From Thermofilaceae archaeon (GTDB lineage Archaea > Thermoproteota > Thermoprotei > Thermofilales > B69-G16), in assembly GCA_027017165.1 (NCBI GenBank), contig JALURF010000061.1:1-5151 (forward strand): DNA of 5,151 bases. The letters are read 5' to 3'. Shown piece by piece: positions 1 to 5,151 of the stretch (within the stretch, counting starts at the first letter, position 1; every line of letters begins with the position of its first letter). Made by a program: the position numbers and the translations under genes. The notes beneath the pieces were generated by a model. That model was not told the origin of the DNA, did not search any database, and was given only the letters and a program-made list of their open reading frames with translations.

Positions 1-53
1 ATAACGGTAAATAGTACACAGATGGTATTGAAATAGATTTCTAAACTCCTTAA

Positions 54-437
54 ACTATTTTAAGTTTAAGTGTCGATTTCCAGCTGAATGAATTCGAAAC
101 ATCTAGTAGAATCTACTGTACTTTTCGAGGAGGTCGCCTTCTCTACAGCGATTATGAGGATGAGCTTGTTCTTATAGAAGAGTTTAGAAAATTAAAACCT
201 AGAAGTGTCGCTGGATCTTCCCGTTTTCAGTTAAATGGGTATCGGATCCTCTTATACTCGGAGATGTTGAAAAAGCGTAGAATACTATACGATGGGCTTG
301 GAATCCTATCCAGCCCTGTAACATCTCCAGAGTTGAACATTAACCTTACTGGTATTGTGAAGCTAGCTCACTCCATATTTAAATCGCCGCGTTTATCTAG
401 TCTGAGCTTGGATAGCGATAATATTAAATTTTTATAG
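54..437 (+). pseudogene. Open frame without a start codon; possible decayed or frameshifted gene
   Basis: This frame runs open for about 127 codons after a TAA at 51-53 and ends at a TAG at 435-437, but has no ATG, GTG or TTG until ATG 264, which would give only 57 residues. The translation has protein-like stretches such as DYEDELVLIEEFRKLKP and NGYRILLYSEMLKKRRILY, yet is rich in Ser and Leu and mixes CGN and AGR arginine codons, so coding status is unclear. An A/T-rich box near 55-68 (CTATTTTAAGTTTAAG) lies a typical archaeal distance upstream of an ATG at 88, but that ATG is in another frame and stops at 177. A single-base frameshift early in the gene would reconcile the two. A CTG at 84 is a less likely start. 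The 3' end overlaps the convergent methyltransferase by 14 bp, and T5 at 429-433 could terminate it. I recognise no family. Confidence 0.3.
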
Positions 438-1005
438 AGATTGCTAGTGATAGTGAGGTTGGTAGTACGGAAGTAATGTACTTACTTTTATCCATAACTA
501 TTTTAACGTATTCCGTCATGCCCCAATATTCTTCGAAGTTGTGCGCTAAAACTATACTCCCCTCAAGTAGGTTAGGTTCTAAAAGCTTTAGGTATACGTG
601 GTATTCGCTTTTTGCGGCATCGAGAAATGCTATATGAACGGGGAAATTTATAGCTTTAAGAACATCTTTGGCATCGCCAATCTTAATCTCTACAGGACCG
701 GGGTATCCTATTCTCTCGATAACCTCTACGATTTTTTCAGCTCTCTTCTTTTCCTTCTCGATCATAACTACGCGAGAAGTATGTGGATAGCCCGAATCTC
801 CTAGAGCTTTGAGAAACCATATCCCTGAATATCCGCATCCACTACCAACTTCAACCACGTTTACTCCCTTCATTAAAACGGCTTTCTCAAAGGTAATAGC
901 GTATAGTATCAAAGCTTCTTCCTCCGCGATGGGATAAGCTCCACAACTAAGACTTTCTTCTCTAATTCTCCTGCATTCTTTAATAAAGTTGGAAAAATCC
1001 TTCAT
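424..1005 (-). CDS. SAM-dependent O-methyltransferase-like protein
   Basis: This 193-residue protein has the layout of the class I (Rossmann-fold) catechol/caffeoyl-CoA O-methyltransferase-like group, which transfers a methyl group from S-adenosylmethionine to a small-molecule hydroxyl in the cytoplasm. Visible parts are motif I VVEVGSGCGYSG (residues 50-61, SAM glycine loop), the ribose-binding acid in VVMIEKE (E83), GDAKDVL (110-116), and FLDAAKSEY (127-135), which supplies the usual metal-binding Asp (D129) and the Lys three residues later (K132). The later metal site normally reads Asp-Asn, but here VLAHNF (152-157) has His155-Asn156. Length is slightly short for the family, which normally runs a little over 200 residues. 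The ATG at 1005 is the only possible start nearby: an in-frame stop lies three codons upstream and the next Met is residue 45. No ribosome binding site is evident, so it may be leaderless. The substrate cannot be told; a tRNA or protein substrate is less likely but not excluded. Confidence 0.85.
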   Translation of the reverse strand: MKDFSNFIKECRRIREESLSCGAYPIAEEEALILYAITFEKAVLMKGVNVVEVGSGCGYSGIWFLKALGDSGYPHTSRVVMIEKEKKRAEKIVEVIERIGYPGPVEIKIGDAKDVLKAINFPVHIAFLDAAKSEYHVYLKLLEPNLLEGSIVLAHNFEEYWGMTEYVKIVMDKSKYITSVLPTSLSLAISIKI

Positions 1006-1012
1006 AGCCGAG

Positions 1013-1021
1013 TATTATATA
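1013..1021 (-). promoter_or_regulatory. TATA-like box upstream of the methyltransferase
   Basis: On the minus strand the bases read TATATAATA, a good archaeal TATA-box match. Its centre is only about 12 nt from the methyltransferase ATG, which is too close: archaeal transcription starts about 25 nt downstream of the box, which would fall inside the coding region. It may be a chance match, or the real box may be a weaker one further upstream such as CATAAG near 1035. Confidence 0.3.
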
Positions 1022-1066
1022 CAAGTAGGGGACTTATGCTTACCGTTAAACTTGATAGAACTTCAC

Positions 1067-1074
1067 ACTTAAGT
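1067..1074. repeat. Short perfect palindrome in the divergent spacer
   Basis: ACTTAAGT is an 8-bp perfect palindrome that lies just upstream of the transporter's TATA-like box and between the two divergent genes. It could be half of an operator, but palindromes of this length are common by chance in A/T-rich DNA. Confidence 0.2.
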
Positions 1075-1080
1075 ATTATC

Positions 1081-1088
1081 GATATAAG
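1081..1088 (+). promoter_or_regulatory. TATA-like box for the MFS transporter
   Basis: GATATAAG here would place the transcription start near 1108-1112, giving a leader of about 20 nt that includes the ribosome binding site at 1117-1122. A second A/T-rich candidate, TTAAGTATTATC, lies at 1070-1080. The spacing is inferred from the usual archaeal distance of about 25 nt between the box and the start. Confidence 0.4.
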
Positions 1089-1116
1089 CGCTGTACGTCT
1101 CTGTTGATGGTAAACC

Positions 1117-1122
1117 AAGGTG
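1117..1122 (+). promoter_or_regulatory. Ribosome binding site for the MFS transporter
   Basis: AAGGTG matches the archaeal anti-Shine-Dalgarno complement (core AGGTG) and is separated by 7 nt from the ATG at 1130, which fixes that start. Confidence 0.6.
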
Positions 1123-1129
1123 TCTAGAG

Positions 1130-2377
1130 ATGCGGAAAATCGGACTATTTAAGAGAATAAGAGATGAATTTTCGGTATTAAGGGGGAATCTTTTAGTCTT
1201 GGTTGTTAGCTGGATATTCTTATATTTTGCCTTTTCAATGATATATCCTTATGAATCTCTATACTTACAAGCTCTTGGTGCGTCACCTTTCACTATAGGC
1301 TTAATAGGCTCTCTAGGAACGGCAATTCTCTGTATTTCTAGAATACCGGGCGCTTATATAGCCGACAGATATGGAAGAAGGAAAATCATAGTCACGATGA
1401 CTTATGGTGTAGCTCTATCGTATGTGCTGCTTGCCTTAGCGCCCGAGTGGAGGCTAGCGGCTGTCGGAATAGCCATGCATAACCTATGTTTAGTTTATCA
1501 GCCAGCCCTCCAAGCTATAACAGCGGATTCGATACCTCCCGAGAAACGAGGCTTCGGATATGCAATAACCAACGTGATACCTTCTGCGCCCGCCGTGTTA
1601 GCTCCACTAGTAGCTAAGTTTCTGATAGAACAGTACGGATTTGTAACTGGAGTTAAGATTGCCTATTGGTTAGTAGTTCTCCTTAGTTTGGCGGCGGCAA
1701 CTGTTAGGGCGTTATGGCTTAGGGAAACTCTGAAGCCTAGCATTAGGCGGAATAAGGTAAGACTATATTCTGAGTTTAAGAGATCTATAGTTGAGATGGT
1801 TTCGGCGCTTAAGAATATGTCTAAACCCTTAGCTACTTTAACACTGGTCCTGCTTATAAGCGCGTTTGAAGAACCCGTGTTTCACTCTTTTATGTCGCTC
1901 TATGCGGTAGACGTGGCGGGGATAAGCAAGCCCGACTGGGCTCTATTGAGCATAGTCTACTTGGCTATTCCTCTAGTGGCAGGCCTACCCTTAGGTAAAC
2001 TCGTCGACGTTTTGGGGAGGAGAAAAGCTCTATTAGCGGCTTATATCTTCTGGATACCTTCTACAGCCTACTTTATTTACTCCAAAAGTCTAGTTGAGAT
2101 GGCTTTAGTCTTTACAGTTTTCGCGCTTGGCGCTTCTCTATTCTCTCCGGCTGTCCACGCACTGCTGGCTGATTTAACACCGAGAGAGATGAGAGGTAGA
2201 ATTATGGGAGCCATAGGAACTTTAAATCTTTTAGTCGCGATTCCAGCTTCAGCTTTGGGTGGTTTTCTTTATGAAATAGAGCCGGCAATGCCCTTTTTAT
2301 TATGCGTAGCTCTAGGAGCTATATGTGTGGTACTCATATTTTTCCTAATTAAAGAACCTGTAAAGAGAGAAGTTTAA
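1130..2377 (+). CDS. Major facilitator superfamily transporter, drug-efflux/sugar-type
   Basis: This 415-residue integral membrane protein fits a 12-helix MFS secondary transporter. Hydrophobic segments lie at roughly 22-40, 54-72, 86-104, 107-126, 145-165, 175-193, 233-255, 271-290, 300-316, 322-345, 358-380 and 387-407, with a charged central loop at about 196-230. The MFS motif A in the loop between helices 2 and 3 is clear as GAYIADRYGRRK (74-85). Its counterpart in the second half is GKLVDVLGRRK (289-299). The loops after helices 4 and 10 also match each other, PEKRGFGYAI (137-146) and PREMRGRIMGAI (351-362), showing the usual duplicated six-helix halves. Start is set by the AAGGTG site 7 nt upstream. 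It is monocistronic, divergent from the methyltransferase and convergent with the peptidase. Family knowledge suggests proton-coupled transport, often efflux, but the substrate cannot be read from the sequence. Confidence 0.93.
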   Translation: MRKIGLFKRIRDEFSVLRGNLLVLVVSWIFLYFAFSMIYPYESLYLQALGASPFTIGLIGSLGTAILCISRIPGAYIADRYGRRKIIVTMTYGVALSYVLLALAPEWRLAAVGIAMHNLCLVYQPALQAITADSIPPEKRGFGYAITNVIPSAPAVLAPLVAKFLIEQYGFVTGVKIAYWLVVLLSLAAATVRALWLRETLKPSIRRNKVRLYSEFKRSIVEMVSALKNMSKPLATLTLVLLISAFEEPVFHSFMSLYAVDVAGISKPDWALLSIVYLAIPLVAGLPLGKLVDVLGRRKALLAAYIFWIPSTAYFIYSKSLVEMALVFTVFALGASLFSPAVHALLADLTPREMRGRIMGAIGTLNLLVAIPASALGGFLYEIEPAMPFLLCVALGAICVVLIFFLIKEPVKREV

Positions 2378-2430
2378 CACAGTCCTTTGAAAGAGAAATA
2401 GTATGGTCGTAAATAAGCGGTATGAAGTTA
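2378..2430. other. Short convergent intergenic gap
   Basis: These 53 bases separate the transporter stop from the peptidase stop. There is no hairpin or long T-run on the plus strand. On the minus strand a pyrimidine-rich stretch, CTATTTCTCTTTC (about 2388-2400), is the only possible termination signal for the peptidase gene. Confidence 0.6.
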
Positions 2431-4383
2431 TTATTGCTTTGAGCCGCTAGCTTTTTTCTCGTCTTTCAAGTATTTTTCAAACCAGCCCAAGATCTTTTTG
2501 AGTCTTTCGATTCTATGCTTCGGCTTTCCCCTCCTAGATAAATCGTGATTTTCGCCGGGGAATACGGCCAACTCCACCTCCTTGTCTAAGGCTTTAAGAG
2601 CTGTAAACATTTGTAGCGCTTGGTCGAGCCAGCACCTGTAGTCTTCGACGCTGTGTATTATGAGCAGAGGAGTTTTCACGTTTTCAACGTATTTAAGCGG
2701 GCTTTTCTCCCACAGCTTCTCTAAATCCTTCCAAGGCTCATCGCCTATCTGGTCTTTTGTAAACCAGAAGCCTATATCCGTCGTGCCGTAGAAGCTTATC
2801 CAGTTACAAATACTTCTCTGCGTTACGGCGGCTTTAAACCTATCAGTGTGGGTCACGATCCAGTTAGTCATAAATCCTCCGTAGCTCCCTCCAGTAACGC
2901 CAATTCTCTCAGCATCTATAAATTTATACTCGCGGATTACGTAATCCACGGCTTCCATGATATCCTGGTAATCTCTCTCCCCATATGCGTATCGTATATC
3001 TTTAAACTCTTCGGTATAGCCCGCGCTACCCCTCGGGTTAGTGTAGACCACTACGAAGCCCGCGCCACTAAGCACGTGGAATTCATGCATAAAGCCTTCT
3101 CCATAAGCGGTCATAGGGCCTCCATGAATCTCGACTACTGCGGGGTATCGCTTACCCTCCTCGAACTCTACGGGCTTAAGGATCCACCCTTCTACCGTAC
3201 ATCCATCGCTAGCTCTAAACTTGAACTTTTCAGGCTTAGCAAGAGTCAGCTGGGAAAGCAGGAAATCGTTAAACCCAGTCAGTTTCCTCTCTTCTCCCCT
3301 TTCCAACACCCAGAGCTCTGGAGGTTGAGTAGAGGTCATCTTAACGTAAAAAATCGCGTCATCTCCCAAGGAATACTCATCAATTACGCAATCCCCGCCT
3401 ATCACTAGCTCTACTTCTCCATCTAAAGACGCTTTATACAAGTGTACGGCTCCCCCATCGGTCGCGAGGAAGTAGATATAGCCATCTTTACTCCATTGAA
3501 GAAGCCTACCCTTCCCCGGACCCCTAACGTCGCAATTCATGGAATTCGAGACATCAAGCTCTCCCGAAATCAGTTTAAGCTCGCCGTCGAAACTTAACAA
3601 CCATACCTTGTTATGCGTAGATAGCCCCCTTTCCAGTTTATGCCCTCTAATCGCCAATAAATCGCCTTTAGGGCTCCACTCCACATCGACTATGTACATA
3701 CTCTCCCTAGTTACTCTCTCCTCTTCCCCGCTCTCCACGTCTATCACATAGACGTCTACGAGATAGGGCTTAAGGAAGTCAGAGTACGCAGCAAATGCTA
3801 TTTTCCGCGAATCAGGACTCCAGCACGCCGCTACAACTTCTCTATCCCTCGTAGTCAATTGTCTGACCTCCCCGCTCTCCGGATCCAGGAGAAATAAGTG
3901 TCTATAGATATTATACACTAGACCTCTACCGTTGAACCAGTATGGAAGCCGTCTAGCTGTTTTAACATCTTCCTCCGGTTCCCCCACTCCAGATATTAAA
4001 AGAAGCCGCTTGCCGTCAGGACTCCATCTTAAATTCTCAACTCCTCCTTTCAGCTTGGCGACCATTCGGGGCTCTCCCTTTCCATCGCGTCTAACAATCC
4101 AGACTTCTCCACCTCTCTCCTTTTCTTTCAGCGTTCTTCGCGAAGCAAACGCTAATAGTCTACCGTCAGGACTCCACTCGGGCTGTTGGTCGGATGGTCC
4201 GTTGGTCAGCGCGGCATAGGAGCCGTCGCCCTCCAGTAGCCATATCCTAGATACATATTTATCTGACTCTAAATCGATTCGAGTAACCACGAATGCGCCT
4301 TCACGTCTTCTTGGTGAAGCTACAGGACTAGAAACCAAGGTCATTTTAGCTAAATCTTCGGGCTTTACGGGACTACACCTCAA
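2431..4383 (-). CDS. S9-family acylaminoacyl-peptidase / prolyl-oligopeptidase-type serine peptidase
   Basis: The protein cleaves blocked or short peptides in the cytoplasm. Numbered from the longer TTG start at 4398 (655 residues), residues of about 30-380 form a beta-propeller with WSPDG-like blade motifs at W75, W125, W193, W241 and W302. Residues of about 390-645 form an alpha/beta-hydrolase domain with the oxyanion HGGP motif (425-428), nucleophile Ser505 in GGSYGG, Asp586 in SVEDYRC and His618 in GENHDL, so the catalytic triad is complete. No signal peptide or membrane segment is visible. I prefer the TTG at 4383 (650 residues) because GGTGA lies just upstream and a TATA-like box would start transcription near 4395. 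The TTG at 4398 is the alternative, and ATG 4344 would cut off the conserved PEDL-type N-terminus. It lies 174-189 bp downstream of the zinc-ribbon gene and seems to have its own promoter. The exact specificity (acylaminoacyl versus dipeptidyl or oligopeptidyl) is not settled by the motifs. Confidence 0.93.
   Translation of the reverse strand: MRCSPVKPEDLAKMTLVSSPVASPRRREGAFVVTRIDLESDKYVSRIWLLEGDGSYAALTNGPSDQQPEWSPDGRLLAFASRRTLKEKERGGEVWIVRRDGKGEPRMVAKLKGGVENLRWSPDGKRLLLISGVGEPEEDVKTARRLPYWFNGRGLVYNIYRHLFLLDPESGEVRQLTTRDREVVAACWSPDSRKIAFAAYSDFLKPYLVDVYVIDVESGEEERVTRESMYIVDVEWSPKGDLLAIRGHKLERGLSTHNKVWLLSFDGELKLISGELDVSNSMNCDVRGPGKGRLLQWSKDGYIYFLATDGGAVHLYKASLDGEVELVIGGDCVIDEYSLGDDAIFYVKMTSTQPPELWVLERGEERKLTGFNDFLLSQLTLAKPEKFKFRASDGCTVEGWILKPVEFEEGKRYPAVVEIHGGPMTAYGEGFMHEFHVLSGAGFVVVYTNPRGSAGYTEEFKDIRYAYGERDYQDIMEAVDYVIREYKFIDAERIGVTGGSYGGFMTNWIVTHTDRFKAAVTQRSICNWISFYGTTDIGFWFTKDQIGDEPWKDLEKLWEKSPLKYVENVKTPLLIIHSVEDYRCWLDQALQMFTALKALDKEVELAVFPGENHDLSRRGKPKHRIERLKKILGWFEKYLKDEKKASGSKQ
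2452..2457 (+). terminator. Possible T-run terminator for the transporter, inside the peptidase 3' end
   Basis: Six consecutive T on the plus strand lie 75 nt downstream of the transporter stop. Archaeal RNA polymerase can terminate at such runs without a hairpin. The same bases encode Lys-Lys on the opposite strand near the peptidase C-terminus, so the run may exist only for coding reasons. Confidence 0.25.
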
Positions 4384-4387
4384 GTTT

Positions 4388-4392
4388 TCACC
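4388..4392 (-). promoter_or_regulatory. Ribosome binding site that favours the TTG start at 4383
   Basis: On the minus strand GGTGA is followed by four bases and then TTG (4383-4381). GGTGA matches the archaeal anti-Shine-Dalgarno complement. The alternative upstream TTG at 4398 has only a weak GTGG-like stretch in front of it. The four-base spacing is somewhat short. Confidence 0.5.
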
Positions 4393-4412
4393 AATCAAGA
4401 CACAACCACTAC

Positions 4413-4459
4413 TAGCTTAAATATTTTAGGCCAGTCCATAATTATTTAAAATAGCTTAA
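4413..4459. repeat. Direct repeat TAGCTTAA, two copies 39 bp apart
   Basis: TAGCTTAA occurs at 4413-4420 and 4452-4459. The first copy overlaps the edge of the peptidase TATA-like box, and the second adjoins another A/T-rich stretch (ATTATTTAAAA, 4441-4451). The pair might be a duplicated promoter element or a regulator site, but could be chance in A/T-rich DNA. Confidence 0.25.
4417..4428 (-). promoter_or_regulatory. TATA-like box for the peptidase gene
   Basis: The minus strand reads TAAAATATTTAA. Transcription would start near 4395, giving a leader of about 12 nt before the preferred TTG at 4383. This suggests the peptidase is transcribed on its own rather than only by read-through from the zinc-ribbon gene. 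Confidence 0.45.
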
Positions 4460-4471
4460 CATAATAGGCGA

Positions 4472-4496
4472 ATTAACTAAAAAATCTTAGTTTAAT
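4472..4496. repeat. Imperfect inverted repeat with a T6 run on the minus strand
   Basis: ATTAACTAA (4472-4480) pairs with TTAGTTTAAT (4487-4496) with one bulged T, around a six-base loop. On the minus strand the bases 4484-4479 are six consecutive T. It lies downstream of the zinc-ribbon gene and upstream of the peptidase, so it could act as a second, back-up termination or processing site for the zinc-ribbon transcript. Confidence 0.4.
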
Positions 4497-4547
4497 ATGG
4501 CTAACCTAAACATAACATAAGCATTATTATGCTCCCGTAGTATAGGA

Positions 4548-4585
4548 GAAACCTGAATAGTTAGATAAAAAATTATTCAGGTTTC
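4548..4585. repeat. Perfect 12-bp inverted repeat over the stop codon of the zinc-ribbon gene
   Basis: GAAACCTGAATA (4548-4559) is exactly complementary to TATTCAGGTTTC (4574-4585), with 14 bases between. A G-T wobble and two further T-A pairs can extend the stem inward to about 15 pairs, leaving an 8-base loop. In the minus-strand transcript the first arm holds the last codons and most of the stop codon of the zinc-ribbon gene, and the loop side holds a U6 run. It may end or protect the transcript, or bind a protein as DNA. The two arms are certain; the function is inferred. Confidence 0.8.
4567..4572 (-). terminator. T6 run directly after the zinc-ribbon stop codon
   Basis: On the minus strand TAA (4575-4573) is followed at once by six T (4572-4567), then ATC. 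Oligo-T runs are the main intrinsic termination signal in archaea. The run starts immediately after the stop and sits inside the 38-bp inverted repeat. Confidence 0.45.
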
Positions 4586-5040
4586 ATGAAATTTTTCCAT
4601 CTTAATTCGCGTCCTTCGAAAAAATCGATAAGCAATTGCTGGGCTTTATGTAGCGGGAAATCGTAACCTATCAAAAACTCGTTATCTTTAACGTTTTCAT
4701 ACCTTACATCGTATAGAAATTGAGAATATCTGGCAAATTCTATAAAGGTCCCAGTTTCATCCTGGAAACCGATCGATTCCGGAATACCATTAGGCGGATT
4801 TTGCGGAGATATCCTCAATTTTTCAAGTAAAGCCATGGCCTCCTGTAAAGATATAACGCCTTTATCTTGTACATTTTCAGAGCCTAGAGGCTGATGAAAC
4901 CAAGTTATCTCCCTTTTCTTCTCGGTTAAAACATCTATCACAGATCCACAGTAGTCGCATTTAATGAATTTTTGTTCTTGAGAAGGGGTTAAAGGAGCCC
5001 CGCAAACAGGGCATTTGAAAGGTTTTAAAGTCGTGTTCAT
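4573..5040 (-). CDS. Small zinc-ribbon protein with unrecognised C-terminal region
   Basis: This 155-residue soluble protein begins with a zinc ribbon: CPVC (residues 10-13) and CDYC (28-31) give two Cys-X2-Cys knuckles 14 residues apart, able to bind one zinc ion, as in many archaeal zinc-ribbon proteins. After a linker of about 20 residues, ISLQEAMALLEKL (63-75) looks helical. Next, GFQDETGTFIEFARYSQFLYDVRYEN (about 91-116) alternates like paired beta strands, and HKAQQLLIDFFEGRELRWKNF (about 131-151) looks like a closing helix. I do not recognise this part. No membrane segment or signal peptide is seen. The ATG at 5040 has AGGTG only 1 nt upstream, too close to work normally, and a TATA-like box about 23 nt upstream, so a leaderless transcript is likely. 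It may bind nucleic acid or protein through the ribbon; function is unknown. Its stop codon lies in a strong inverted repeat. Confidence 0.85.
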   Translation of the reverse strand: MNTTLKPFKCPVCGAPLTPSQEQKFIKCDYCGSVIDVLTEKKREITWFHQPLGSENVQDKGVISLQEAMALLEKLRISPQNPPNGIPESIGFQDETGTFIEFARYSQFLYDVRYENVKDNEFLIGYDFPLHKAQQLLIDFFEGRELRWKNFMKPE

Positions 5041-5054
5041 GCACCTATCTAAGA

Positions 5055-5066
5055 TTTAGATTTTAG
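5055..5066 (-). promoter_or_regulatory. TATA-like box for the zinc-ribbon gene
   Basis: The minus strand reads CTAAAATCTAAA, centred about 20-25 nt from the ATG at 5040, the spacing expected for a leaderless archaeal transcript. A second candidate, TTAATA near 5081-5086, would give a leader of about 18 nt. A short inverted repeat with 5-bp arms, AGAAG (5065-5069) and CTTCT (5076-5080), lies just upstream and might be an operator, though it is weak. Confidence 0.35.
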
Positions 5067-5151
5067 AAGCCTAAACTTCTTATTAACTTTTCCTAACAGC
5101 TAAATGATTATAGGGGTTATACAAAGTTTAATAATGTTTCAGGAACTTTTC

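Larger units (their letters stand above)
4399..4572. other. A/T-rich intergenic region between the zinc-ribbon and peptidase genes
   Basis: This stretch codes for nothing convincing. It holds, in minus-strand order, the T6 run and most of the 38-bp inverted repeat, two small hairpins (CTCC/GGAG at 4532-4548 and AGCAT/ATGCT at 4520-4533), a bulged hairpin with T6 (4472-4496), a TAGCTTAA direct repeat, and the peptidase TATA-like box. If the zinc-ribbon transcript extends this far, its 3' end would be strongly structured. Confidence 0.5.

Noticed and set aside
127..134. GAGGAGGT, a strong Shine-Dalgarno-like match
   Set aside because: No start codon at suitable spacing opens a meaningful frame; the nearest ATG (154) stops after seven codons.
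88..177. 29-codon frame starting at ATG 88
   Set aside because: Well placed after a TATA-like box but too short to support as a gene by itself; considered only as a possible start of the frameshifted 54-437 frame.
598..804. 68-codon plus-strand frame
   Set aside because: It lies wholly antisense to the methyltransferase, whose motifs are clear, and its own translation shows no recognisable pattern.
2848..3408. 186-codon plus-strand frame
   Set aside because: It is antisense to the catalytic and propeller regions of the peptidase; its openness follows from the codon use of that gene.
3539..3751. 70-codon plus-strand frame
   Set aside because: Antisense to the propeller; Ser/Leu-rich low-complexity translation typical of a shadow frame.
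3932..4219. 95-codon plus-strand frame
   Set aside because: Antisense to the WSPDG repeats of the propeller; repeated SGLH-like residues in it simply mirror those repeats.
5066..5079. Near-palindrome GAAGCCTAAACTTC upstream of the zinc-ribbon gene
   Set aside because: Only the outer bases pair (5-bp arms with the flanking base); too weak to call an operator.
5134..5151. ATG followed by five open plus-strand codons at the window edge
   Set aside because: Only six codons are visible, so a divergent gene cannot be told from chance.
1..5151. CRISPR array, tRNA or rRNA gene, insertion sequence, or a multi-gene defence system
   Set aside because: No regularly spaced repeats, tRNA-like TTC-loop motifs, transposase motifs or defence-family enzymes were seen on either strand.

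Overview
The window looks like chromosomal DNA of a thermophilic archaeon, probably in the Thermoproteota/TACK range. The visible support is A/T-rich TATA-like boxes upstream of genes, GGTG-type ribosome binding sites, at least one likely leaderless start, a TTG start, T-runs after stops, AGA/AGG-rich arginine codons, and an acylaminoacyl-peptidase of the type common in hyperthermophilic archaea. The lineage is inferred from these traits; there is no rRNA or other marker gene here.

Layout from left to right. Bases 1-423 hold no clean gene, but a plus-strand frame stays open from 54 to 437 without any ATG, GTG or TTG until base 264; it may be a decayed gene, a frameshifted gene, or chance. Its stop overlaps by 14 bp the convergent end of a minus-strand SAM-dependent O-methyltransferase (424-1005). 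A 124-bp divergent spacer then separates the methyltransferase from a plus-strand 12-helix MFS transporter (1130-2377). The transporter converges on a minus-strand S9-family acylaminoacyl/prolyl-oligopeptidase-type peptidase (2431 to about 4383) across a 53-bp gap. Upstream of the peptidase, on the same strand, is a 155-residue protein with an N-terminal zinc ribbon and an unrecognised C-terminal region (4573-5040). The last 111 bases carry its upstream region.

No pathway obviously joins these genes. The transporter and the methyltransferase have separate, divergent upstream regions, and the peptidase appears to have its own promoter, so the window reads as a set of mostly single-gene units. 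The methyltransferase and transporter could be co-regulated through their shared spacer, but no operator is evident beyond a short palindrome. The peptidase would act in the cytoplasm to degrade peptides.

The most unusual DNA-level feature is a perfect 12-bp inverted repeat (4548-4585) folded over the stop codon of the zinc-ribbon gene, with a run of six T in its loop on the coding strand. A second, weaker hairpin (4472-4496) with the same T6 arrangement lies about 50 bp further along the same transcript. The most unusual protein-level features are a His in place of the usual second metal-binding Asp in the methyltransferase and the uncharacterised C-terminal region of the zinc-ribbon protein. 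I see no CRISPR array, tRNA, rRNA, insertion sequence or convincing novel multi-gene system.
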